Shown here: positions 51,509 through 60,590 of the stretch, piece after piece
Position numbering within the stretch: position 1 is the stretch's first letter
How the letters are laid out: the number at the start of each line of letters is the position of its first letter
Source of the DNA: Alkalihalobacillus sp. TS-13
Lineage (GTDB): Bacteria; Bacillota; Bacilli; Bacillales; Fictibacillaceae
Length of the DNA stretch: 64,000 nucleotides
Assembly: GCF_019720915.1 (NCBI RefSeq)
Contig: NZ_JAHKSI010000001.1
Location: 2,542,001 to 2,606,000, forward strand
Reading direction: 5' to 3'
Notes under the pieces: model-generated
What the model saw: the letters and a program-made list of their open reading frames with translations, nothing else
Database searches by the model: none
What the model was told of the DNA's origin: nothing
Program-made: the position numbers and the translations under genes

Positions 51509-51700
51509 AATAACCCACCTAACTGAACTATACTCATGACGACTGATTTAGACTACAATAAGATATTTGAGCTTGAGTAGAGGTTAAGTACAACTGTTCA
51601 TTCCATTCAGTTTTGACCCCCTACTTCGTAAAAATGGAGTTCAGGCATAAAGGAATGCCTGTAACTCCACTATTTTCTCTAATCAAGTATGATAATCAAA

Positions 51701-52933
51701 TCAATCTTCATTTGACTCGATGACTTTTTGACGATACTTGTCTAGTTCCTTATCGACGTCTGCACCACCGACAGTGACTTTCTCGATTGCATTGAGCAAT
51801 TCTTGTCCGACAACTTCCCAGTTCTGGATTTGTGGGGAAGCTTTTGCTGTTTCCAATTGCTCACCGAAAACCGCAAGCATTTCATCTTCCTTCAGGGTCG
51901 GGTCTTCCCAAGCTTCTACTCTTGAAGGTAATGTGTTGGACGTTTTAAACCATTCAATTTGTGTATCTACTTCATTCATATATGAAATGAACTTAAGAGA
52001 TTCTTCCACTTTATCCGAGCTGCTGAAAATCGAGAAGTTCGATCCTCCGATACTGGATGCAACCTGTTCTTTTTCAGGCATTGTGGCAATAGCCCATTTA
52101 TCTTCTAAATCTGGTGCCTGATCCTTCAGAATGTTCACCATCCATGGACCACTGAAGAACATCGGTTTCACACCATCTTTGAATGATTGAACGATATCCA
52201 TTCCTTCTTTTGTAGTACTGATTCCTTCTTCAAAGTAACTTGTGTAATAGTTGATTGCTTCATCAAATTTCGGACTATCCAGGTTAAGATTCTTTTTATC
52301 CGTATCGAATTCGAATCCATTTTGCCATGCGAAGATGAATGGCATGATCTGGTCGTTACGATCGATGTCCAATCCATAATACTTGTCCCCGCGATCAGCA
52401 AGTTTACCTGCAGCATCCTTCAACTCATCCCACGTTGCTGGTGCTTCATCATAACCAGCATCTTTTAAAAGATCCGTGCGATAGAAGAGTACGCGTGTTT
52501 CAACATACCAAGGGATACCAACGATTTGATCCTCGTATTTCATTGTTTTCGCCGCACCGTCAAAGTAATTTTCAGGTTTGAATTCAGGGTAATCCTTCAT
52601 ATGCTCAGATAGATCAAGGAGTGCGCCTGCATCAGCGAATTCGGACACCCATGTGGTTCCTAATTGGACAACATCCGGACCTTTTTGAGAGGCAACTGCC
52701 GTCAAAAGCTTATCGTGAGCGTTTTCCCAAGGAATTGCTTGCACCTTGACTTTAATCTCTGGATTTTCTTCTTCAAATTTCTTCGCAATCTCTTCTAATT
52801 TCTTACCTTCTTCACCCATCGCCCAGACTGAAATGGTGTTATCATCTCCACCCGATCCGTTCGAGCAACCTCCAAGTAAAGCAGAAACGGCTAAAAGAAA
52901 AACAAAGAAAAGCGAAACAATCTTCTTGTTCAT
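51701..52933 (-). CDS. Sugar ABC transporter substrate-binding lipoprotein
   Basis: A 410-residue lipoprotein. The signal ends in SALLGGC, with the lipid site about residue 23, and is followed by the SBP_bac_1 fold: TISVWAMGEEGKKLEEIAKKFEE, then KVKVQAIPWENAHDKLLTAV, PDVVQLGTTWVSEFADAGALLDL and FFSGPWMVNIL. In the gene order it corresponds to Lin1841 of Listeria innocua, which binds sophorooligosaccharides. The ATG at 52933 has GGGAG 10 bases upstream. It is the first gene of the minus-strand operon, behind a consensus promoter. Confidence 0.92.
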   Translation of the reverse strand: MNKKIVSLFFVFLLAVSALLGGCSNGSGGDDNTISVWAMGEEGKKLEEIAKKFEEENPEIKVKVQAIPWENAHDKLLTAVASQKGPDVVQLGTTWVSEFADAGALLDLSEHMKDYPEFKPENYFDGAAKTMKYEDQIVGIPWYVETRVLFYRTDLLKDAGYDEAPATWDELKDAAGKLADRGDKYYGLDIDRNDQIMPFIFAWQNGFEFDTDKKNLNLDSPKFDEAINYYTSYFEEGISTTKEGMDIVQSFKDGVKPMFFSGPWMVNILKDQAPDLEDKWAIATMPEKEQVASSIGGSNFSIFSSSDKVEESLKFISYMNEVDTQIEWFKTSNTLPSRVEAWEDPTLKEDEMLAVFGEQLETAKASPQIQNWEVVGQELLNAIEKVTVGGADVDKELDKYRQKVIESNED

Positions 52934-53069
52934 TTCGAACATTCTCCCTTCTACTCTAATCATTCGTTAATGCTAGTCTTTTAAATAGGAATAAACAAAT
53001 GCAAAAAGAAAAATTTCATGGCAGCAACTGTTATATTTAACACTTTTGGCACGAATCTTCCTCTTTCTG

Positions 53070-53119
53070 TTGAAACGTTTCGATAACTTGATTATAATCA
53101 AATGTGAATCCGCTTTCAA
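53070..53119 (-). promoter_or_regulatory. Consensus promoter with LacI-type operator for the sugar transporter operon
   Basis: Minus strand: TTGAAA (53119-53114), 17 bases, TATAAT (53096-53091), then the palindrome TTGAAACGTTTCGA (plus strand 53070-53083) at the transcription start. A bound repressor would block initiation or clearance. Confidence 0.88.
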
Positions 53120-53223
53120 CATTTATTTTAAAAAACATTAAAAATTTTTAAAAAAATGCTTTAGTATCAACGTTTATTCTTTCATATCAATGGTTTTCGA
53201 TCCGAATGAAGCGGATCTCTTCA

Positions 53224-53281
53224 TTGACTCTAAAAAAGAAAGCGCTTATAATCCTTGTTAACATATATTGAAACGTTTCGA
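53224..53281 (+). promoter_or_regulatory. Consensus divergent promoter with cre-like and LacI-type operators for GH3-GH94
   Basis: Plus strand: TTGACT (53224-53229), 17 bases, TATAAT (53247-53252). The cre-like AGAAAGCGCTTATA overlaps the -10 box, and a second copy of TTGAAACGTTTCGA lies at 53268-53281, just past the start point. The two operator copies are 198 bases apart. Confidence 0.88.
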
Positions 53282-53334
53282 GAGTTAAACCTTAAGATTG
53301 TTTATAATTGCCGATGTGAGACAAATGAACGTTG

Positions 53335-53765
53335 ATTAGCAGTGGAAATATGCGTGACTCCTACGGCAAAACAAGCTAAGCGGGACCCCGCAATCGATTT
53401 AAGGATTTTCCACTATAATAATGATCTTCGACCCCACCACGTCCTGCGCCTTGCGGTTACTCGGCGCAAAACGACAAGGATGGAATATTAGTCCATGGTC
53501 TTGTGGTGAACGTCGAAGCCAGCATAAGGTCACTGAAAATGAATTCATTTTTGTGTCAAGATCCTGTGCAAATCAGCTGAGGAGGCTTGCAGATCTAGGG
53601 CTTATGCATGGAAGTGATGTCTAGCTCAGCGACCAGTCACTTGGATCACTTCAAACTTCCTGCGGCGGCGACAGCCTCCTCGTCAGTATTCTAGTGACCT
53701 ACGTGCCTAACCGGGTCGTTTTCGCTTTTCTTGTGCCCGCGGAAAGCAAGTTATTTCTAAATTGT
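53335..53765 (+). repeat. MITE-like element B, long composite copy in the GH3 leader
   Basis: Starts GCAGTGGAAATATGCGTGACT and runs through CCACGTCCTGCGCCTTGCGG, GTGGTGAACGTCGAAGCCAG and GCGACAGCCTCCTCGTCAG to GCCCGCGGAAAGCAAG. It lies between the promoter and the GH3 gene, so the transcript has a leader of about 560 bases. Confidence 0.65.
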
Positions 53766-53823
53766 AAAAACAACATTTTATACGAAAAACACCAATATCA
53801 ATTAAACTCTCGGGAGGATGAAT

Positions 53824-55986
53824 ATGAGCGAACAGCTTACTTCACTTGTAAACAAGATGACGTTAGACGAAAAGATTGCGCAATTGATCCAATTGGCTGC
53901 CCCATTTTACAAAGGTGCTTCAAATGAAGGGCAAATCACCGGTCCAATGGCTGAAATGGGTATCACAAAGGATGTCGTAAACAATAGCGGTTCCGTATTA
54001 GGAGCTTCCGGAGCCGAAATGACGAGGAAGATTCAACAAACTCATTTAGAAGAGAATCGGTTAGGAATTCCATTGTTGTTCATGTCGGATATCATCCATG
54101 GGTACAAAACAATATTCCCAGTTCCGCTAGCCATCGGTTGTTCATGGGATTTGGAGTTGGCAGAAAACAGCGCAAAAATTGCAGCTAAAGAAGCTGCCGT
54201 ATCGGGTGTTCATGTTACATTCTCCCCAATGGTCGACTTGGTTCGTGATCCACGCTGGGGTCGGGTAATGGAATCGACTGGTGAAGATCCATACTTGAAT
54301 AGTGAATTCGCACGCGCTTTTGTACGTGGATATCAGGGTGAGGATCTTACGAGTGACAACCATCGTGTCGCAGCTTGTGTTAAACATTTCGCTGCTTATG
54401 GTGCTCCTGAAGGCGGCCGTGATTACAATACTGTCGATATGTCCGAAAGACAACTGCGCGAATACTATTTGCCAGCCTATAAAGCTGCACTAGATGAAGG
54501 TTGTGAAATGGTCATGACAGCCTTCAATATTTTAGACGGCATTCCTGCAACAGGTAACAAAAAATTGATGCGCGATCTTCTCCGTGAAGAGTGGAGCTTC
54601 GACGGCGTCGTCATCTCGGATTGGGGTGCAGTGAAAGAACTGATTCCTCATGGGATAGCGGCAGATGAAAAAGAAGCTGCACTCAAAGCGTTGACTGCAG
54701 GTGTGGACATTGAAATGATGACACCTTGTTATGTCGATCACTTGAAAGAATTAGTTGAAGAAAATGTGCTCAGCGAGAGTTTGATCGATGAAGCTGTTCT
54801 TAGAATTCTAGAATTGAAACAAAAACTAGGACTATTTGACAACCCGTACCGAGGGACCGATGAAGAATTAGAAAAAGAGATCGTCTTTTCTTCTTCCCAC
54901 CGTCAGGCTGCTCACGAGCTGGCAACAAAATCAGCAGTACTGTTGAAAAATGAAGGTGTCCTCCCGCTCAAAAAAGAACAGAAAGTTGCACTGATCGGAC
55001 CATTCGCAGAAAACAACGATCTCCTTGGACCGTGGTCATGGATTGGTTCAAGAGAGGATGCAGTAACACTAAGCGATGGGATCAAAACGAAGCTCGACTC
55101 TCAGAACCTTTCAATCGCTAAAGGAAGTGAAGTAGAAGCGGTATCACAAGACCAAATTGATGAAGCTCTTCAAGCTGCAAAAGATGCCGATGTCATCGTC
55201 CTTGCCCTTGGTGAAGATTCTGGAATGAGCGGAGAGGCTGGATGCCGGGCAGATATTCGTTTGCCGCAAGCACAGCTTGATCTGATCCAGGCTTTAAAAG
55301 AGTTGAAACAACCTATCGTCGCAGTCTTGTTCAATGGACGGCCGCTGGATTTACACGGTGTTGCTGATCAAGCGGATGCAGTACTAGAAGCCTGGTATCC
55401 TGGTTCTGAAGCGGGCTCAGCAGTCGCTGATCTGTTGTATGGTGATGCGAACCCATCTGGGCGATTGACCATGTCCTTCCCTTATTCTGTCGGTCAGGTA
55501 CCGGTCTATTATAACAGTTACAATACGGGACGTCCGAAGGGTGCGCCTGACGCACAAGTCCGCTATGTCTCACAATACCTGGATATTCCGAATGAACCGC
55601 TCTTCCCATTCGGCTATGGATTAAGCTACACGACTTTTTCATACAGTGATGCCACATTATCCAATGATGTCTTAAAGGCAGATGAAACATTGAAATTGAC
55701 CGTCGATGTCACGAATAACGGGGATGTGAGTGGTGAAGAAGTGGTTCAGCTTTATGTCCGCGACGTTTCTGGAGAAGTCGTCCGCCCGATGAAAGAGCTG
55801 AAAGGATTCAAGAAGATTTCGCTTGCTCCTGGTGAAACGGCGCAAGTCACGTTCACTTTATCGGAAAAACAGCTTCGCTACTATCATTCGGACCTTCGTT
55901 TCGAAAGTGATCCGGGAGATTTCGTCGCTTACATCGGATCGAACAGCCGAGACGTCAGTGCACATCCGTTCAAACTAGAAAAATAG
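53824..55986 (+). CDS. GH3 beta-glucosidase (sophorooligosaccharide-type)
   Basis: A 720-residue cytosolic GH3 enzyme with no signal peptide. Domain order is the (beta/alpha)8 barrel (about 5-330), an alpha/beta sandwich (about 360-570) and a C-terminal fibronectin-III-like domain (VTNNGDVSGEEVVQLYVRD, about 625-715). The nucleophile is D266 in GVVISDWGAV; KHFAAYGAPEGGRDYN and RWGRVMESTGEDPYL are conserved substrate-site segments. The ATG at 53824 has GGGAGG 6 bases upstream. It is followed after 11 bases by the GH94 phosphorylase, the order found for Lin1840-Lin1839 in Listeria innocua, whose GH3 enzyme prefers beta-1,2 links. Confidence 0.93.
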   Translation: MSEQLTSLVNKMTLDEKIAQLIQLAAPFYKGASNEGQITGPMAEMGITKDVVNNSGSVLGASGAEMTRKIQQTHLEENRLGIPLLFMSDIIHGYKTIFPVPLAIGCSWDLELAENSAKIAAKEAAVSGVHVTFSPMVDLVRDPRWGRVMESTGEDPYLNSEFARAFVRGYQGEDLTSDNHRVAACVKHFAAYGAPEGGRDYNTVDMSERQLREYYLPAYKAALDEGCEMVMTAFNILDGIPATGNKKLMRDLLREEWSFDGVVISDWGAVKELIPHGIAADEKEAALKALTAGVDIEMMTPCYVDHLKELVEENVLSESLIDEAVLRILELKQKLGLFDNPYRGTDEELEKEIVFSSSHRQAAHELATKSAVLLKNEGVLPLKKEQKVALIGPFAENNDLLGPWSWIGSREDAVTLSDGIKTKLDSQNLSIAKGSEVEAVSQDQIDEALQAAKDADVIVLALGEDSGMSGEAGCRADIRLPQAQLDLIQALKELKQPIVAVLFNGRPLDLHGVADQADAVLEAWYPGSEAGSAVADLLYGDANPSGRLTMSFPYSVGQVPVYYNSYNTGRPKGAPDAQVRYVSQYLDIPNEPLFPFGYGLSYTTFSYSDATLSNDVLKADETLKLTVDVTNNGDVSGEEVVQLYVRDVSGEVVRPMKELKGFKKISLAPGETAQVTFTLSEKQLRYYHSDLRFESDPGDFVAYIGSNSRDVSAHPFKLEK

Positions 55987-55997
55987 AGGTGCTATCA

Positions 55998-58900
55998 TTG
56001 TCTATACTTTTACAAACTGATCATAAGTATCAAATCCGTTCAGGAAACCTGCAATTCTCTTTCTTAAATACCGGGGATCTTTTTGAAGCATCCCATCAAT
56101 CCACGATGATCAACCAGGTACAAGGGAACCCGATTGACGGTTCCCTTAACAACCTATACCTTCGTCTTTTTCAAAATGACGAGATAAAAGTCATTCCGCT
56201 TATCGGCATCCACTCGAATAGTAAAATGGCTGTAGCAGAATTCGCTCTCAAATGGTCGGGTGTCTTTGAAAATGTCCACTATGAAGTCTCTTTCATTTTG
56301 ACGGATTCAGGAGTCTGGTTCTGGGACGTTAAATTGGAGGGGTCAGGTATCGAGTATGATCTGATTTATGGGCAGGATCTCGGTTTGGCTGATAAAGGGG
56401 CAGTCCGTTCGAATGAAGCCTACATCTCCCAATATACGGATCACACCGTTTATGAGGATGCAAAGCGTGGGTTTGTCGTCTGCTCCCGTCAAAACCAGTC
56501 GATGCAATCCGGATTCCCTTACCTCCAACAAGGGTCATTGAATGAGGTGAAAGGATTTTCAACAGACGGGTTCCAATTTTTCGGCACCTCTTATCGTGAA
56601 ACGAATGAACCCGAGGCGTTGTCCAAAGAATCACTAGCAAATGAAATCTACCAATACGAGTTCGCTTACATTGCTTTGCAATCAGAGCGCAAGTCACTTA
56701 AAGGAAAGGACCGCGTCGTCTTTTACGGACTCTTTAAAGAAGACCACCCCGAAGCCGTCACTTCCTTAGCATTTGAAGATGAAATCCTTGCTGCCTGGAA
56801 ACAGGTCGAGGGAACGGAAGAAATAGAATTCCACCCTGTTGAAAAAATTTCGTTATCCTCAGAGTTCGGTAAACCTTTACAGACCGTAGACATGAATGAA
56901 GAAGAGATTCACAGCCTCTTCCCTGTCCGCAAGCACGAGGAACATCAAGATGGGGCATTGCTCTCGTTTTTCACAGACACGCATGAGCATGTCGTTTTAA
57001 AAGGAAAAGAACGACTCGTTGAACGTCCTCATGGACACATTCTGATGAGCGGCCATAACGACCGATTGACCGAAAATGTCATGACGACCACCTCTTATAT
57101 GACTGGTGTGTTCAATTCCCAGCTCGTCGTCGGAAATACCTCGTTCAACAAAATGCTTACGAATACACGGAATGCATTGAACGTCATGAAAACATCCGGA
57201 CAACGGCTTTATATCGAAATCGATGGTACGTATCATCTGCTCGGCATCCCGTCCCTTTTCGAAATCGGCTTTAATTACACCCGCTGGTTTTATAAAACAG
57301 AAGATGATCTGATTGTCGTGACGAACCATACGACCGTTGACACACCTGAAGTTCGTTTGAATGTCCGCTCTGAAAAAGGGAAAGCATATCGTTTCTTGTT
57401 ATCCAATCAGGTTACGATGAACAACAATGAATTCGAAGTTCCCTTCAATGTCGAACAACAAGGAGAAACGATCGTTTACAGTGCAGCTGATAATGCAGAC
57501 AGTGCACAAGTGTTTCCTGAACTTTGCTATCGAATGAAGGTGGACGGAGCTGAGATCAAGCTGACAGACGAACAGATCTTCTCTCGTGGTCTTGAGCCGA
57601 AATCCACTTCGTTATCCGTATTGGATCTTAGTCCTTCAAGTGATTGGACTGTAACGATCCAGGGCTTGCTTCATGGCGAAGAAATGGATTTCATTCAAAA
57701 AGATGTGGCAGAAGAGATTGAGAAATATCGCCGCTATTATGCTGACGTGATGAACGGGTTCAAACTCTCGACAACTGCTTCATCTTCAAAACAGATTGAT
57801 AAACTGAACACCCTGTCCTGGTGGTACACGCATAACATGCTCGTCCACTATTCTGTCCCGCACGGTCTTGAACAGTACGGCGGTGCAGCATGGGGAACAA
57901 GGGATGTTTGCCAGGGTCCGACCGAATACTTCCTGGCCACACAAAATTATGAATCAGTCCGTGAAATCATCCAGACGCTTTATGCGCATCAATACGGAGA
58001 TGATGGCAGCTGGCCGCAATGGTTCATGTTCGATCAATACTTCAAGATCCAGGCGCATGAAAGCCATGGTGATGTCATTGTCTGGCCGTTGAAGGTCGTG
58101 AGCGATTACGTCCGTGCTACAGGGGACTTTGGAATTTTAAAAGAAGAAATTCCTTATACTTTAAGAGATGGTTTCAATTTCAGCAATGAAAAAGAGACGC
58201 TGATCGAACATATTAAAAAGCAGATCGATTATATCAAGAGCCACTTTTTACACGATACGTTCTTGTCTTCATATGACGATGGGGATTGGGATGACACCCT
58301 GCAGCCAGCGAACCAGCAATTGAAAAAATACATGGCCAGCAGCTGGACAGTCGCCCTTACCTATCAAGTGATCCACCAGCTATCGAAAGTGCTGGAACGG
58401 GTCGATCATCAGGAAGCGATTGAGCTGAAAACACTGGCATTCGGCATTAAAGAAGACTATAACCGCTTCATGTTCAAGACAGATGTCCTGCCAGGTTTCC
58501 TTTACATGGAGAATAGATATCAGCCTGAATTGATGATCCACCCGACAGACACAAAGACCGGAATCGACTATCGGTTGATTCCGATGAATCGAAGCATCAT
58601 CAGCGAGCTTTTCACACCCGAGCAAGCTAAGTCACATTATGAACTGATCAAAGAGCACCTCTATTGTCCAGATGGTGTCCGCTTGATGAACCGTCCAGCA
58701 AACTATGCAGGTGGAGTGAGTACGCATTTCAAACGTGCAGAACAAGCCGCGAATTTCGGACGGGAAATCGGATTGCAATACGTCCATGCGCATATCCGTT
58801 TTGTGGAGGCGATGGCAAAGCTTGGTCACGGGGATGAGGTCTGGAAAGGGCTTGAAATCATCAACCCAATCGGATTGAAGGATGTCGTACCGAATGCGGA

Positions 58901-59345
58901 ATTGCGCCAGAGCAACACCTATTTCAGCAGTTCGGACGGAAAATTCAATACACGCTATGAAGCTCAGGAACGGTTTGATGAACTTCGTAAAGGCACCGTT
59001 CCAGTCAAAGGTGGATGGCGCATCTATTCAAGCGGTCCTGGGATTTATATGAATCAACTAATCTCGAATGCTCTTGGTATCCGTATAGAAGATGGTCGTT
59101 TGATCATTGACCCGGTTCTATCGGATGAACTGAACGGACTGAGGTTCGAGTTCAGGGTTCTCGATCGTCCGGTAGCCTTCATCTATTCACTCGATAACGA
59201 AGAAAAGTCGGTCAAGGTAAACGGAGCCAATGTCGAAACTGAAACTCTTTTGAACCGTTACCGTGAAGGCGGATTTGCTATTAAACTGGAAGAGCTGGAA
59301 AAACACCTGAACGAAGATGATAACCTGATAGAAATTTCGATTTAA
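55998..59345 (+). CDS. GH94 1,2-beta-oligoglucan phosphorylase (SOGP type)
   Basis: A 1115-residue cytosolic phosphorylase that splits beta-1,2-glucooligosaccharides with phosphate to give glucose 1-phosphate. The long N-terminal beta-sandwich half (to about 500) is larger than in cellobiose phosphorylases and typical of the SOGP branch. The catalytic (alpha/alpha)6 part contains YGGAAWGTRDVCQGPTEYFL, DDGSWPQWFMFD, and the acid region DDGDWDD at residues 760-766. Near the end stand HFKRAEQAANFGREIG and RIYSSGPGIYMNQLI. The length closely matches Lin1839 (about 1113 by memory). The TTG at 55998 has AGAGGTG 6 bases upstream. A strong terminator follows. Confidence 0.9.
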   Translation: MSILLQTDHKYQIRSGNLQFSFLNTGDLFEASHQSTMINQVQGNPIDGSLNNLYLRLFQNDEIKVIPLIGIHSNSKMAVAEFALKWSGVFENVHYEVSFILTDSGVWFWDVKLEGSGIEYDLIYGQDLGLADKGAVRSNEAYISQYTDHTVYEDAKRGFVVCSRQNQSMQSGFPYLQQGSLNEVKGFSTDGFQFFGTSYRETNEPEALSKESLANEIYQYEFAYIALQSERKSLKGKDRVVFYGLFKEDHPEAVTSLAFEDEILAAWKQVEGTEEIEFHPVEKISLSSEFGKPLQTVDMNEEEIHSLFPVRKHEEHQDGALLSFFTDTHEHVVLKGKERLVERPHGHILMSGHNDRLTENVMTTTSYMTGVFNSQLVVGNTSFNKMLTNTRNALNVMKTSGQRLYIEIDGTYHLLGIPSLFEIGFNYTRWFYKTEDDLIVVTNHTTVDTPEVRLNVRSEKGKAYRFLLSNQVTMNNNEFEVPFNVEQQGETIVYSAADNADSAQVFPELCYRMKVDGAEIKLTDEQIFSRGLEPKSTSLSVLDLSPSSDWTVTIQGLLHGEEMDFIQKDVAEEIEKYRRYYADVMNGFKLSTTASSSKQIDKLNTLSWWYTHNMLVHYSVPHGLEQYGGAAWGTRDVCQGPTEYFLATQNYESVREIIQTLYAHQYGDDGSWPQWFMFDQYFKIQAHESHGDVIVWPLKVVSDYVRATGDFGILKEEIPYTLRDGFNFSNEKETLIEHIKKQIDYIKSHFLHDTFLSSYDDGDWDDTLQPANQQLKKYMASSWTVALTYQVIHQLSKVLERVDHQEAIELKTLAFGIKEDYNRFMFKTDVLPGFLYMENRYQPELMIHPTDTKTGIDYRLIPMNRSIISELFTPEQAKSHYELIKEHLYCPDGVRLMNRPANYAGGVSTHFKRAEQAANFGREIGLQYVHAHIRFVEAMAKLGHGDEVWKGLEIINPIGLKDVVPNAELRQSNTYFSSSDGKFNTRYEAQERFDELRKGTVPVKGGWRIYSSGPGIYMNQLISNALGIRIEDGRLIIDPVLSDELNGLRFEFRVLDRPVAFIYSLDNEEKSVKVNGANVETETLLNRYREGGFAIKLEELEKHLNEDDNLIEISI

Positions 59346-59348
59346 TAG

Positions 59349-59399
59349 AAAAAGAGTGCTGGAAAGGCTTTTTCCTTTCAGAGCACTCTTTTCTTTTTA
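59349..59399 (+). terminator. Terminator after the GH94 gene
   Basis: AAAGAGTGCT and AGCACTCTTT pair, with inner GGAAAGG/CCTTTC, followed by TCTTTTTAT. Confidence 0.92.
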
Positions 59400-59509
59400 T
59401 AGGAGTAAGAGTTAAATCAAGTATTTGGGGTGTGATGCAATTAATTTCGGGTAGATTTTTAATAAAACATAGTTATGAGGGCTCCGCAACATATGCAAAG
59501 TTCCTCTTT

Positions 59510-59605
59510 TTATAATTATCTACAAAAATAAAGGTAGTATATACAAAAATTGGAAATAGCTACAAAAACAAAAAATTACCTACAAAACGAAGACTTTAGA
59601 CCTAT
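59510..59605. repeat. Short degenerate repeat of 'tacaaaaa'
   Basis: Four imperfect units reading tatctacaaaaataaa, tatatacaaaaattgg, tagctacaaaaacaaa and tacctacaaaacgaag, about 22-26 bases apart, downstream of murQ. Confidence 0.55.
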
Positions 59606-59615
59606 GTTCCAAATC

Positions 59616-60518
59616 TTATCTTTCAACCAAACTTTTCATCGCCTTCGGAAAATGTTCATTATTTTCCTTAAGCGCTTCTCTCGCTTTTTCATAGGGAATT
59701 TGGAACATGATCATGAGAATCGCGGCTCGTGCATCTCCTTTTGCGGAGTTGCTATATTTCTGTGCAGTTTTTTCATCCACCCCAGTCACCTCTTGGATGA
59801 TGTGGACGACTCGATGCCTCAGTTTTTCGTTGGTTGCCTGCACATTCACCATCAGGTTTCCATACACTTTTCCGAGCTTGATCATGACAGTCGTCGAAAT
59901 CATATTCAAGACCATCTTTTGCGCAGTACCAGCCTTTAATCTCGTCGAGCCTGTCACCACTTCCGGCCCAACCAAAATCTCGATCGGATACCGAACGCAC
60001 CGACTTAATTCCGCGTTGGGATTGCAAGATAACCCTGCGGTCAACGCACCGATTTGTGCAGCTTTTCTGACTCCGCCAATCACGTATGGGGTCCTGCCGC
60101 TAGAAGTGATCCCAACAACTGCATCCTTTTCTGTAACGACATCCTCTACATCATTCCTGCCTGCCATTTCATTATCTTCTGCATTCTCAATTGCCGTCCT
60201 GAGTGCTTCGTCTCCGCCAGCAATGATCCCATTGACTAAGTCATCAGCCACACCGAAGGTAGGCGGACATTCCGACGCATCCAGTATTCCCAGTCGGCCA
60301 CTTGTCCCGGCTCCGATATAGTATAATCTACCTCCTCTTTCCATCACTTCAACGATTTTTTCAATGGCTTTTGTGATTTGAGGTATGCTTCTCTCCACAG
60401 AATCGGCAACAGTTTTATCTTCACGATTCACGACCTGAATAATTTCTTGGACAGAAAAGGTATCCAGCTTTTCTGATTCCTTATTCCGTTGCTCTGTTAA
60501 CATGTTTTTATTGATCAT
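59616..60518 (-). CDS. murQ: N-acetylmuramic acid 6-phosphate etherase
   Basis: A 300-residue SIS-fold enzyme that removes lactate from MurNAc-6-phosphate to give GlcNAc-6-phosphate during cell-wall recycling. The signature YYIGAGTSGRLGILDASECPPTFG, with the catalytic glutamate, is near residues 66-90. GIIAGGDEALRTAIENAEDN and GITSSGRTPYVIGGV follow, with VGPEVVTGSTRLKAGTAQKMVLNMI further on. Length is normal. GGAGGAC precedes the ATG. It is the last gene of the ABC transporter operon, 72 bases after a permease, instead of being linked to a MurP PTS protein. Confidence 0.95.
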   Translation of the reverse strand: MINKNMLTEQRNKESEKLDTFSVQEIIQVVNREDKTVADSVERSIPQITKAIEKIVEVMERGGRLYYIGAGTSGRLGILDASECPPTFGVADDLVNGIIAGGDEALRTAIENAEDNEMAGRNDVEDVVTEKDAVVGITSSGRTPYVIGGVRKAAQIGALTAGLSCNPNAELSRCVRYPIEILVGPEVVTGSTRLKAGTAQKMVLNMISTTVMIKLGKVYGNLMVNVQATNEKLRHRVVHIIQEVTGVDEKTAQKYSNSAKGDARAAILMIMFQIPYEKAREALKENNEHFPKAMKSLVER

Positions 60519-60590
60519 AACTGTCCTCCTGTCGCCCTATCCATACTTACCGCCTTTGCGGATCATGCTTTTCTCTTTGTTTTTAAAAGT

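Noticed and set aside
53421..53927. Small plus-strand readings in the GH3 leader
   Set aside because: They translate the composite repeat and run out of frame into the GH3 gene.
59707..60321. 204-residue plus-strand reading opposite murQ
   Set aside because: Antisense shadow of a clear murQ coding sequence.
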